64,000 nt of DNA from CAWKDG01 sp963848355 (GTDB taxonomy: Bacteria; Actinomycetota; Acidimicrobiia; Acidimicrobiales; UBA8190). This document shows positions 25,146 through 33,533 of the stretch, piece after piece. The notes beneath the pieces are model-generated. The model did no database searches. It was not told where the DNA came from and saw only the letters and a program-made list of their open reading frames with translations. The position numbers and the translations under genes are program-made. The DNA is taken from assembly GCA_963848355.1 (NCBI GenBank), contig CAWKDG010000012.1, positions 744,001 through 808,000 of the forward strand, in the 5' to 3' direction. Positions within the stretch are counted from its first letter, which is position 1, and each line of letters opens with the position of its first letter.

Positions 25146-25520
25146 TCAGGCTCCCCCGACGTCGTCGGAACCGGAGTCGATGGCGGTGATGCGGACGCCG
25201 AGCTCGTCGTCGACGACCACCACCTCGCCGTGGGCCAGGAGCGTGCTGTTGACGAAGACGTCGACCGGGGAGCCGACGTGGCGATCGAGCTCGACGACAC
25301 TACCGGGGCGCAGACTCAGGAGGTCCTTCATCAGAAGACGCGTCCGGCCCAGCTCGACGGTGACGGCCAGCTCGACGTTGCTGAGGGTCTCCAGGGGTCG
25401 CATGGTGATCCGGTCGCCGTCGGCCTCGGCCGGTGTCGCCGCCAGCACGGCGGAGTCGCCGGCGGGATCGGCGGCCGCTTCCTCGGCCACGGCGCCGGCG
25501 TTGCTGTTCTCGTCGTTCAC
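25146..25520 (-). CDS. fliN: Flagellar motor switch protein FliN
   Basis: FliN lines the base of the C-ring and receives export cargo. The 124-residue product has a variable acidic N-terminus of about 40 residues and a complete SpoA domain: LSNVELAVTVELGRTRL, LRPGSVVELDRHVG, then VDVFVNSTLLAHGEVVVVDD. It follows fliM by 45 bp. Confidence 0.95.
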   Translation of the reverse strand: MNDENSNAGAVAEEAAADPAGDSAVLAATPAEADGDRITMRPLETLSNVELAVTVELGRTRLLMKDLLSLRPGSVVELDRHVGSPVDVFVNSTLLAHGEVVVVDDELGVRITAIDSGSDDVGGA

Positions 25521-25565
25521 GTCTCCTCCGTCCTTACTGTTCGGTGTCGCACTGTTCGATGACGT

Positions 25566-26463
25566 TTATTGTTCGATGACCATGCATGCGATCGACTTGC
25601 CTCGACTCGTGGGGATGACGTCGCAGTAGGGCGAGCCCCCGACGCTGAGAACGATGGGAAGATCCCGGGCCCGGTGCAGCGGCACGACGTCGCCGGGGAC
25701 GAGGCTCAGGAGCTCGTCGGGGGAGAGAAGGACCTCCGGCCAGTGGACACGGATCTCGACGTCGGTGTTGTGGAGCTTCTCGCGGCAGGCGCGTCGGCGC
25801 CACGCCGACCTCCTCGGCATTCTCGACCTTGTCGAGCCTCTCGATGGCGTCGAGGATGGGCAGGAGCACGACGAGGGGCATGCAGATGCTGGCCACCTCG
25901 GTGACGGACTCGTTGAGCTCGACCTCGAGCCCCACCAGGAGGCACATCTCGCTCGGCGTCGATCCCGGGAGGAACATCCCGCTCGACACCGACGAGATCG
26001 CCCCCATGGTGATGCCCATGGCGGGCGAGAACGCCGGAGGGAGCTCGGCCAGGACACCGTGGGCCACCTCGGTGACCAGGCGCTGCTCGATCTCGGTCAG
26101 CGAGCGCTCGGGTATGGGGGTGCCCCCGGTGCCGCCGAGGCGTATCTCGATCAGGGTCATGGCCAGGGGAAGGGGCAGGTGGAGGATGATCCGGCCCCCG
26201 GTGGGGACGACGCTGGCGCCGGTCAGGAAAGTGGGTTCGGGGAGGCTGTTCACGTACTCCTCCCACCGCTGCTGCTCGAGCTCGCCGATCCCCACCTTGA
26301 CCGGTGTCCGGAGCATGGTGGTGAGGGACCCGGCGATGCGGTGGGTCACCACCTCGAGGATGGGTTGGAGCAGACGCAGGCGCGCCCGCTCGAGCGCGTC
26401 GCGGCGCTGGAAGTCGTAGGGGTGGACCTGTCGTTCGGAATCGGTCAGCGTCACCTGTGTCAC
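25566..26463 (-). CDS. fliM: Flagellar motor switch protein FliM, one apparent frameshift
   Basis: FliM forms the C-ring wall. The first part has the FliM core (VHPYDFQRRDALERARL, then NSLPEPTFLTGA, MGAISSVSSGMFLPG, FliM-type middle domain). The SpoA C-terminal domain (VEIRVHWPEVLLSPDELLSL to ACMVIEQ) lies in another frame; the change falls between about 25786 and 25815. The GTG at 26463 is chosen because it is just downstream of the promoter motif; the longer open frame crosses that promoter. The N-terminus lacks the EIDALL-type CheY-binding peptide. A sequencing error is likelier than a true break, since the downstream operon is intact. Confidence 0.92.
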
Positions 26464-26524
26464 CACGGGGTCTCGGGCCGATCCGTGGCCGAAGTGTCCG
26501 CACGCCGTCCTGGCGCCAGCAAAA

Positions 26525-26552
26525 TCATCGACGTCGCCGCCACGAAGCTTGA
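26525..26552 (-). promoter_or_regulatory. Sigma-28-like promoter of the fliM-flhB operon
   Basis: The minus strand reads TCAAG-N15-GTCGATGA, ending 61 bp before the chosen fliM GTG. It has the same spacing and core as the motifs at flgB, flhA, fliD and both flagellin genes. It lies between the flgE terminator and fliM, so the fliM operon has its own start. Confidence 0.6.
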
Positions 26553-26643
26553 GGTATTGGCGACGACAACAACGCGTTTTCCGTGCCGTGTCTCTCCACT
26601 GTGCGGGGTCGACGCGAAGACACCGACCACGATCGGTGAAGAC

Positions 26644-26686
26644 GCGGCATCCTGCCGACAACGACGCGCTGTCGGCAGGATGCCGC
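26644..26686 (-). terminator. Long perfect hairpin after flgE
   Basis: GCGGCATCCTGCCGACA and its exact complement form a 17-bp stem with a 9-nt loop, 24 bp after the flgE stop. It is the strongest hairpin in the flagellar region and should end the long flgB-to-flgE transcript. There is no T-run. Confidence 0.8.
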
Positions 26687-26710
26687 GGGGACTACTTCGT
26701 CGGCACCGGA

Positions 26711-28009
26711 CTACTGCATCTGCACCAGGGACTGCAGAACCGTCGACGTGGTGCTCACCACCTTGGTGTCGGCCTGGTACGACTCCTGGGCCTCGATCAT
26801 GTCGGTCAGCTCGGTGGCCAGGTCGACGTTCGAGCTCTCGAGGGCACCGCCGAGGAGATTCCCCCGGCCGCCCGTCCCCGCCGTTCCCACGGCGGCCTGG
26901 CCCGAGTTGGCCGACGCCGAGTACTGCAGGTTGCCGTCGTCGATGAGACCGGTCGGGTTGGAGAACGTGGCCAGGGCCAACTGGGCGATGGGCTCGGTGA
27001 GGCCGTTGGAGAAGGCACCGCTGATGACCCCGTCGCCGCCGATGGTGAAGCTCTCCAGGGTCCCGGCCGAGTTCCCGTTCTGTGTGGTGAGCTGCGCCGT
27101 CTGCTCGCCGCCGAACTGGGTGACGGCATTGATGGACCCTCCCGGCGGGAATTCGAACTTCCACGTGTCGCCGGGGGGGAACGTGGCCCCGGGCGGCATC
27201 GTCGTGACGGGAAGGGTCCACGATCCGTCGGAATTGGCCGTGACGCCGGTGATGCTCGCGATCTGGCCCGAGGTGGCGTTGAAGGCGATCGTCGGCGCCG
27301 TCGTCCACAGGTTGGAGGTGCCTGAGCCGTCGGGCACGGTGCCCTGGACCGTCCACGAGTTGGCCGTGCCGGCCACGCCGGTGAACGTCAACGTCACCGG
27401 GATGGTGTTACCGAGGGAGTCGAAGCCGTTCAGCGTCGTCGTCACGATCGGGGGCGTTCCGGAACCGTCCCAAGCCGGGAAGTTGCCCTCCATGGTGAAG
27501 TTGGTCGTCGCTTGGGCGGCCATCACCTGGCCGTTGGGAATGCTGACGACACCGATGGGGGCGTTGGTGTCGATGGTGCCCTGCCCCGTCGCCTGCCAGC
27601 CCTGGATGAGAGAGCCGGTGGGCGTGGCCAGATCGCCGTTGGCGTCGAGGGTGAGGTTGCCGGCGCGTGTGTAGAACTGCTGGCCGTCCTGATCGGCGAC
27701 CAGGAACCCCGCACCCTGGATGGCCACATCGGTGGGGGTGTTGGTCTGCTGGACAGCCCCCTGGGACTGGTCGTTGGTGACGGCCCCCACCCGCACACCG
27801 GCACCCACCGCGATGGGGTCGATACCGGCCGACTGGCCGGCCGAGGGAGCCGACGCTCCGGCGATCTGCTCGGCCAGGAGGTCGGTGAAGACCGGATCCT
27901 CGGCCTTGTAGCCGGTGGTGTCGGAGTTGGCGATGTTGTTACCGATGACGTCGAGATACGTCTGGTTGGCCTCGATCCCCGACACGGCGGCGATGAGCGA
28001 CTGCTCCAT
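26711..28009 (-). CDS. flgE: Flagellar hook protein FlgE
   Basis: FlgE builds the hook. The 432-residue protein starts MEQSLIAAVSGIEANQTYL and has the rod/hook signature IGNNIANSDTTGYK. The middle contains Thr/Gly-rich hook domains. The C-terminus is typical (ESSNVDLATELTDMIEAQES and final TSTVLQSLVQMQ). The ATG at 28009 matches the family start; the longer frame upstream covers the intergenic repeat. It is the last gene of the flgB operon before the 17-bp hairpin. Confidence 0.95.
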   Translation of the reverse strand: MEQSLIAAVSGIEANQTYLDVIGNNIANSDTTGYKAEDPVFTDLLAEQIAGASAPSAGQSAGIDPIAVGAGVRVGAVTNDQSQGAVQQTNTPTDVAIQGAGFLVADQDGQQFYTRAGNLTLDANGDLATPTGSLIQGWQATGQGTIDTNAPIGVVSIPNGQVMAAQATTNFTMEGNFPAWDGSGTPPIVTTTLNGFDSLGNTIPVTLTFTGVAGTANSWTVQGTVPDGSGTSNLWTTAPTIAFNATSGQIASITGVTANSDGSWTLPVTTMPPGATFPPGDTWKFEFPPGGSINAVTQFGGEQTAQLTTQNGNSAGTLESFTIGGDGVISGAFSNGLTEPIAQLALATFSNPTGLIDDGNLQYSASANSGQAAVGTAGTGGRGNLLGGALESSNVDLATELTDMIEAQESYQADTKVVSTTSTVLQSLVQMQ

Positions 28010-28027
28010 GATTCTGTCCTTCCTTAT

Positions 28028-28063
28028 GGGTACGGCGGTGGGCTTGGGTACGGCGGTGGGCTT
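28028..28063. repeat. Two 18-bp tandem repeats between flgD and flgE
   Basis: Two exact copies of GGGTACGGCGGTGGGCTT lie just upstream of flgE in the 97-bp gap between flgD and flgE. They sit 19 bp before the flgE ATG and could affect the flgE leader. No function is shown. Confidence 0.8.
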
Positions 28064-28106
28064 GTGGGCTGGATACGACGGGTGGGCTGGGGGTGGCTGG
28101 CGACCT

Positions 28107-28535
28107 TTACGAGCCGGACTGACTTGTCTCGGTGACGCCGGTGACGCTGGTGAGCGAGAGGTTCTGCGCCTGTCCGGCGTCGTCGACCTCGAGCGTCGGA
28201 GCCCCCGACGAGCTGAGCAGGACACCGACGACCGGACCGGTGAGCGTCGCGCCCGACGAGCCCTCGCCGGTGACGGTCAGGCCGATCATCGAGTCCGCCG
28301 CCACCGTCTGTTCCTCGGCCGATAGCGATGTCTGCGACTGGACGGCGGTGAGCTGGGCGATCTCCGTCATGAACGACGTCGGGTCGGTGGGGTCGGTGGG
28401 GTCCTGGTTCTCCAGCTGGGCCACGAGGAGCTGGAGGAACGTCTGGGAGTTGTCCAGTTGGTTCAAGCCGCTCGCGCTGGACGTGGTGGTGGACGCACCG
28501 GTCCCCGTGTCGGAGATTCCTGGGATCATGGTCAT
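28107..28535 (-). CDS. flgD: Flagellar hook-capping protein FlgD
   Basis: FlgD caps the growing hook. The 142-residue product has the conserved N-terminal block DNSQTFLQLLVAQLENQDPT, a short direct repeat (TDPTDPT), then FMTEIAQLTAVQSQ and a small C-terminal domain. Only the core of the protein is present; the Ig/tudor-like extension of long FlgD proteins is missing. The ATG at 28535 follows GGGAGTGAG. Confidence 0.92.
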   Translation of the reverse strand: MTMIPGISDTGTGASTTTSSASGLNQLDNSQTFLQLLVAQLENQDPTDPTDPTSFMTEIAQLTAVQSQTSLSAEEQTVAADSMIGLTVTGEGSSGATLTGPVVGVLLSSSGAPTLEVDDAGQAQNLSLTSVTGVTETSQSGS

Positions 28536-28566
28536 GGGCTCACTCCCGTTCTCATACGTGACGTCA

Positions 28567-29991
28567 TCACAGGTGGAGATCGATGTGTCCGTGCCGCGAC
28601 ACCGTCGCCGTGGCCGTCGCCGTCTTGGTGTCTTCGTCGGCCTCATCGGCGTCGGGTCCGCCGTCCGATGGCGAGAGGTGACGGTCGAGGGCCTTGCCGC
28701 CGTCCCGGTTGCCGTTCGAGAGGAGGACGCTGGCCGAGGAGCCGTCCCCCGCGAGTTCGTGCTTCAGCAACGGGAGCGATTGACGCAACGCATCGCGCGC
28801 CTGGTCGTTGTCGGTGCCGAGCTGGACGACGATCTGACCGTTGCTCACCGTCACCGTGGCCTTGACGGTGCCGAGGCCTTCAGGTTCGAGGCCGATGGTG
28901 ACCTCGTGTGTCCCGTCGTCCGAGGACCGCAGCGGGGCCAGGACGGTGACGACCTGCTGCGCCGGCGTCGGTGGCGGCGGCGCGGTGGCGGCCGCCGGCG
29001 TGGTGGCGGCGGGCGGAGACGCCGCCACCGGGGCACCGCCCACCGTCGCCGGCGCGGTGGCGACTGACGGCGATGGGCCCGAAGAGGGGGAACTGCCTGT
29101 CGTGCTGGCCGGTGCGGTGGCCGCGGAGGACTGGCCGACGTTGGCGTGGGCCGCCGTCGTGGTGGGCGCCGCCTCTCGGCCGTCGAGGGCCGATGGCAGG
29201 GACGTCGGTGGTGAGGCCGCGTCGGCGCCGGGTCCGGTGATAGCGGCAGAGCCTGCCGGGAGACCGGCGGTCGTGGTCAGCGACGGGGCCGACGGGCTCG
29301 CCGTGGTCGAGGGCGCCGCGGTCGAGGGCGTCGTCGTGGAGGGCGCCGTCGTCGAGGGCGCCGGGGTCGAGGGCGCGAGCGCGGCCGGAGGAGTGACGGG
29401 GAGGCGCGTCGCAGACCCGGCCGGCACGGCGATCGCGTCGGTCGAAGCCACCGGAGAGCCCGCGGGGACGTCGGACTGGTCGCTGTCGGCAGTCGATGCA
29501 CCGTCGGGGTCGGTCGCCTGCCCTCGGGCACCGGGCGTGCCGCCGGCCACGAGGCCGACAGCGGCGGGCGCGATGTCGGCCACCACCCCCGGTGCAACCG
29601 GCGAGCCGGTCTCGACCACCGGGGTGGCGCCCGCGGGCGGACCGCCCGCCGGGTGGGACGAGTCCGGGCCATCGGCGGACGGGGGGACCGACCCTGGCAC
29701 ACCGGCCTGTGCCGCCGTCGCCGGCGTCGCCGGTGTGGCGGGCGCCCCGGGGGTCGTGGGGGTGGTCGTCGATGGCGCGCCCGACGGTGGCGTGGACGAC
29801 GGGCCCTTCGTCGGGGACGACTCGCCCGAGTGATGGGACCCACCCGAGTGGGCACCGGAAGGAGCCGAGGTCACCGTCGACATGGTGGTGTCGAAGTCGC
29901 CATCGGGCTCGCTGGCACTGTCCGTCCGGAGGCTGACGCTCGGCTCGTCGGGCGCGACGCCACTGAGCAGCGCGCCGTCGACCGGGCTCAC
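28567..29991 (-). CDS. fliK: Flagellar hook-length control protein FliK
   Basis: FliK measures hook length and triggers the FlhB switch. The 474-residue product is mostly a low-complexity Pro/Thr/Ala/Ser ruler (about 30-320) followed by the FliK C-terminal domain: LRSSDDGTHEVTIGLEPEGL, GTVKATVTVSNGQIVVQL and a DALRQSLPLLKHELAGDG segment. The GTG at 29991 overlaps the stop of the hydrolase gene (GTGA). An ATG at 29883 is the alternative. A 15-bp minisatellite lies in the ruler. Confidence 0.88.
   Translation of the reverse strand: MSPVDGALLSGVAPDEPSVSLRTDSASEPDGDFDTTMSTVTSAPSGAHSGGSHHSGESSPTKGPSSTPPSGAPSTTTPTTPGAPATPATPATAAQAGVPGSVPPSADGPDSSHPAGGPPAGATPVVETGSPVAPGVVADIAPAAVGLVAGGTPGARGQATDPDGASTADSDQSDVPAGSPVASTDAIAVPAGSATRLPVTPPAALAPSTPAPSTTAPSTTTPSTAAPSTTASPSAPSLTTTAGLPAGSAAITGPGADAASPPTSLPSALDGREAAPTTTAAHANVGQSSAATAPASTTGSSPSSGPSPSVATAPATVGGAPVAASPPAATTPAAATAPPPPTPAQQVVTVLAPLRSSDDGTHEVTIGLEPEGLGTVKATVTVSNGQIVVQLGTDNDQARDALRQSLPLLKHELAGDGSSASVLLSNGNRDGGKALDRHLSPSDGGPDADEADEDTKTATATATVSRHGHIDLHL
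29306..29380. repeat. 15-bp minisatellite in the FliK ruler
   Basis: Five tandem units of about 15 bp (core GTCGAGGGCGCC on the plus strand) encode repeated APSTT on the minus strand. Copy-number change would alter the FliK length in steps of five residues without frameshift. Confidence 0.8.
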
Positions 29992-31082
29992 GACGAGGCT
30001 CCGAGCATGCCGAGGATGTTGTTCACGTAGGCGGTGGTCTGCGCGTAGGGAGGAACGCCGCCGTACTGCGCGACCGCTCCCGGGCCGGCGTTGTAGGCGG
30101 CGAGGGTGAGCGGGACGGACCCGTTGTACTGCTTGAGATAGCCGCCGAGAAGCTGCGCGGCCCCATCGATGGCCTGTGCCGGATCGAAAGCGTCCACTCC
30201 GAGGCCGGCCGCCGTCGACGGCATGAGCTGCATCAGGCCCTCGGCGCCGGCCGAGCTCACGGCGCTGGGGTCGTAGCCCGACTCCTGCTTGGCCACGGCG
30301 GCCAGGAGGGAAGCCGGTACGCCCGACTGGGCCGACGCCGAATCGAACAGGGGGACGAGGGCGGCGGGCACGTTGAGGTTCGAAGGGATGGCGCCTGAGA
30401 GCGTGCTCACCGAAGAGCCGGTACCGCTCGGGAGGATGCGTCGGATGGCGATCGGCTCGCCCACCGCCTGGATCCGGACGTCGGTACCGGTGTGGGGGGC
30501 GTCGATCATCTGCCCGTTGCCGATGTAGATCCCGACGTGGCCGGGACCGCTCGCGCCGGGCTCGAAGAACACGAGGTCGCCGGGCTGGGCATCGGCGATG
30601 GAGTCCACCGGGGTCCCCGCCGTCACCTGCTCCTGGCTGGTGCGGGGAAGGGAGATCCCGAGGTCGGCGTAGACGTGCTGCACGAGCCCGGAGCAGTCGA
30701 AGCCGGTCGTCGGGCTGGTCCCGCCCCACTGATAAGGGACACCGAGGTACTGCTCGGCATCGGCCACCACCGACGTACCGGTCACGGCGGAGCCGGAGCC
30801 CGAGCTCGAGTCACCGGAACCGGAGACACCGGAATCGGCGAGCCCGAGAAGACTGGCCGACGGGGTGACGGCGGCGCCCCCCGACGACGCCGCGGCCGCC
30901 GAGGTGGTGGGCTCGGGGGCGGCGGGATCGGAAGCGGCGGCGAGGACGGCGTTGGCGTTGGAGAGGACGTTGGCGAACTCACCCGAGGGCGCCGCCTGCT
31001 CGAGAGCGGGACCGAGCGACGATATCTCGGCGCCGAGAGCCTGCATCCGGGCCACCATCACCGAGGCGTCGACGGAGGTCAC
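29988..31082 (-). CDS. Bifunctional peptidoglycan hydrolase: NlpC/P60 endopeptidase plus lytic transglycosylase
   Basis: The protein should open the cell wall for the flagellar rod. After a 100-residue N-terminal region comes an NlpC/P60 domain (about 105-220) with the catalytic Cys130 in TTGFDCSGLV and His182 in GHVGIYIG. It is followed by an SLT-type transglycosylase domain (about 240-360) with Glu267 in AKQESGYDPSA and GLMQLMPSTA, AAYNAGPGAV. No classical signal peptide is seen, so it may leave through the flagellar exporter, as FlgJ does. The GTG start overlaps fliJ and its stop overlaps fliK. Confidence 0.92.
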   Translation of the reverse strand: MTSVDASVMVARMQALGAEISSLGPALEQAAPSGEFANVLSNANAVLAAASDPAAPEPTTSAAAASSGGAAVTPSASLLGLADSGVSGSGDSSSGSGSAVTGTSVVADAEQYLGVPYQWGGTSPTTGFDCSGLVQHVYADLGISLPRTSQEQVTAGTPVDSIADAQPGDLVFFEPGASGPGHVGIYIGNGQMIDAPHTGTDVRIQAVGEPIAIRRILPSGTGSSVSTLSGAIPSNLNVPAALVPLFDSASAQSGVPASLLAAVAKQESGYDPSAVSSAGAEGLMQLMPSTAAGLGVDAFDPAQAIDGAAQLLGGYLKQYNGSVPLTLAAYNAGPGAVAQYGGVPPYAQTTAYVNNILGMLGASS

Positions 31083-31549
31083 GCCGGCACCCCGACGTCG
31101 GAGTCCGGCGCCGGCGCGGCGGCGGCCTCGGCCAGCCATCCGGCCATGGCCGATTCGTCGATGGCCGCCACTTCGGCGCGTTGCTCTTCGAGACGCCATT
31201 CCTCGCGGCGACGCTCGTCGAGGCGCTCGACGGCGGCCACGAGCTTGGCGGCGGCGGACCAGTCGGCCAGCCGCGCCTCGGCCTCTTGCGTGGTCAGGTC
31301 CACGACGGCCAGGGCGGCCATCACGGCGGCGGCGCGGCGTTCGCTGACGTCACGCTCCCGCCGGAACGTCTCACAGTCCTGTTGATCCCGGTCGAGCACC
31401 AGGGCCTCGCATCGGGCCAACGCCGACAGATGGGCGTCCAGGGCGCGTTGGCGGCGCTGATTGGCGTGGGCCAGGGCGAACCCGGCCGCCTCCTCCTGCG
31501 CCCGCCGGACCCGGAGGACGGCCTCGAGCGCGAAGTGGTAGCGCTTCAT
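31079..31549 (-). CDS. fliJ: Flagellar export protein FliJ
   Basis: FliJ is the coiled-coil stalk of the FliI ATPase. The 156-residue protein starts MKRYHFALEAVLRVRRAQEE, the FliJ signature, and continues as one long Arg/Ala/Glu-rich antiparallel coiled coil. The ATG at 31549 overlaps the fliI stop. Confidence 0.93.
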   Translation of the reverse strand: MKRYHFALEAVLRVRRAQEEAAGFALAHANQRRQRALDAHLSALARCEALVLDRDQQDCETFRRERDVSERRAAAVMAALAVVDLTTQEAEARLADWSAAAKLVAAVERLDERRREEWRLEEQRAEVAAIDESAMAGWLAEAAAAPAPDSDVGVPA

Positions 31550-32880
31550 ACCGACACCGCCTCCGGCACCTCGTCGGCGGCCAGCACCTCGGCCAGCGCC
31601 GCCCAGGACTGCGGCGCGTGGGTGATCTCGGTGATGTCCTGGCACAGGAACTCGTCGATCTGCTCCTTCTGCCTGACGGCCCGGTCGACCAGGGCGTTGG
31701 AACCGGTGATGTAGGCGCCGATCTCGATGAGGTCCTTGGCTTCGCGGTAAGCGGCCAGCATGCGGCGGATCTCACTGGTCATGGCGCGTTGCCCGCGGGT
31801 GAGGATGGCCGGTTCGACACGGGAGATCGACTCGAGCACCTCGATGCTCGGGAAGTGGTTGGCCGTGGCCAGGCGCCGCGACAGCACGATGTGACCGTCG
31901 AGAATGGAACGGGAGGCGTCGGCGATCGGCTCGTTCATGTCGTCGCCCTCGACGAGGACGGTATAGAGACCGGTGATGCTCCCCTTCTCGGCGGCACCGG
32001 CGCGCTCGAGGAGCTTGGGCAGCATGGTGAAGACCGATGGTGGGTAACCCCGGGTGGCGGGCGGCTCACCGGCCGACAACCCGACCTCGCGCTGCGCCAT
32101 GGCGAAGCGCGTCAGGGAGTCCATCATCAGCACGACGTCCTTGCCCTGGTCACGGAACCATTCGGCGATCCTCGTGGCCGTGAACGCGGCCCTGATGCGG
32201 ACGAGAGCGGGCTCGTCGGACGTGGCGACGACCACGACGGAGCGGGCCAGGCCCTCCGGTCCGAGGTCTCGCTGGATGAATTCGTTGACCTCGCGGCCAC
32301 GCTCACCGACGAGAGCGACGACCGACACCGACGCGTCGGTCCCGCGGGCCACCATCGACAGCAGACTCGATTTGCCGACCCCGGATCCGGCGAAGATACC
32401 GAGCCGCTGACCCCGACCACAGGGGACGAGGGTGTCGATGGCCTGGACGCCGAGCGCCAGCTGGCGGTCGACCAGTTCGCGGCGAAGCGGATGGGGAGGC
32501 GCCGATTCGATCCCGACCTCCTGCGACTCCGACAGCGACGGCCCGTCGTCGATGGGTCGACCGAGACCGTCGAGGACGCGGCCGAGAAGGCCCTCGCCCA
32601 CCCTCACCGGGAGGGGGCGCCCGAGAGCCTCGACGGTGTCACCGAAGCGCACGCCGGCCAGATCGCCGAGCGGCATACAGGCGAGAGCGGAGCCGGCGAC
32701 GGCGACGACCTCGGCGTCGAGGACCCCTCCGCCGCGCCAGATGCGCACCGCTTCGCCGACGGCGGCGGCGACTCCTTCGACCTCGATCCGCAGCCCCACA
32801 AGGCGCGTGACACGACCCGTCCGTCGGGGTGCGACGGCGGCGTGCAGTGACGCGTGCAGAGGATGGGGCAGGGCACTCAT
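31546..32880 (-). CDS. fliI: Flagellum-specific ATPase FliI
   Basis: FliI energises the release of substrates from chaperones at the export gate. The 444-residue protein has the N-terminal beta-barrel, Walker A AGSGVGKSS with Lys170, the VALVGERGREV motif, Walker B VVLMMDSLTRFAMAQRE, and the family-specific TRGYPPSVFTMLPKLLER. The ATG at 32880 overlaps the fliH stop; upstream in-frame sequence is a shadow of fliH. Confidence 0.97.
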   Translation of the reverse strand: MSALPHPLHASLHAAVAPRRTGRVTRLVGLRIEVEGVAAAVGEAVRIWRGGGVLDAEVVAVAGSALACMPLGDLAGVRFGDTVEALGRPLPVRVGEGLLGRVLDGLGRPIDDGPSLSESQEVGIESAPPHPLRRELVDRQLALGVQAIDTLVPCGRGQRLGIFAGSGVGKSSLLSMVARGTDASVSVVALVGERGREVNEFIQRDLGPEGLARSVVVVATSDEPALVRIRAAFTATRIAEWFRDQGKDVVLMMDSLTRFAMAQREVGLSAGEPPATRGYPPSVFTMLPKLLERAGAAEKGSITGLYTVLVEGDDMNEPIADASRSILDGHIVLSRRLATANHFPSIEVLESISRVEPAILTRGQRAMTSEIRRMLAAYREAKDLIEIGAYITGSNALVDRAVRQKEQIDEFLCQDITEITHAPQSWAALAEVLAADEVPEAVSV

Positions 32881-33533
32881 GTCGGTCCCCGCGTTCCGGG
32901 ACCGACGGAATCGATGAGCGCACGGGCCCGCTCCATGGCCGGGCCGACCTGGGCGTCGATCCGACACGGTCCGGCCTCGACCACGCAACCGCCCACTTCG
33001 ACGTGGGGATCGTGGACCACCTTGACCGAGGCGTCGCCCACGAGAGCCTGCAGTTCCTCGGGGGTGATGACGTCCCCGGGATGGAGGGAGACGACGAGAT
33101 CCTCGCCCTTGGGCACGAGAGCCACGGCCCGCTTCACGGCGTCGATGCTCAGCGACGGGCTCAAACTGATCTCGCGCCCCAACAGGGCCTCGGCGAGCTC
33201 GAAGGCCAATTCGACCGCTTCCTGCTCTGCCTGAGCCACGGCGGCGGCGCGTTGTGAGCGGGCCGAGGCGGCGGCGGCGATGAGCGCGTCCGACAGGCGG
33301 GCGGCGCGCGCCGAGAGGGCGGCCTCGTCGCCGGCGGCGGCATCGGCCAGACCGGCCTGGAAACCCTCCTGGAACCCGGCGGCGCGCGCCGCGGCGAAGG
33401 GGTCGGCCGTGGGCGCCGACGAGCGACCGTTCGTCTCGGGCGCCTGCACCCCGAAGGTCTCGGTGGTGGCCCGGCGGCCGGCCTCGCCCCGCAGCACCCT
33501 GTCCATGGCGCGGCTAGACGAACTCATCGCCAC
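32877..33533 (-). CDS. fliH: Flagellar assembly protein FliH
   Basis: FliH regulates FliI and links it to FliN. The 218-residue protein has a variable N-terminus, an Ala-rich helix with the Gly-spaced AAGFQEGFQAGLADAAAG (GxxxG pattern near 50), and the C-terminal domain with LAFELAEALLGREI and VHDPHVEVGGCVVEAG. It overlaps the 3' end of fliG by 20 bp. Confidence 0.92.
   Translation of the reverse strand: MAMSSSSRAMDRVLRGEAGRRATTETFGVQAPETNGRSSAPTADPFAAARAAGFQEGFQAGLADAAAGDEAALSARAARLSDALIAAAASARSQRAAAVAQAEQEAVELAFELAEALLGREISLSPSLSIDAVKRAVALVPKGEDLVVSLHPGDVITPEELQALVGDASVKVVHDPHVEVGGCVVEAGPCRIDAQVGPAMERARALIDSVGPGTRGPT

Noticed and set aside
29260..29400. CRISPR-like repeat array
   Set aside because: The 15-bp units have no spacers and are in frame in fliK; they are a coding minisatellite.
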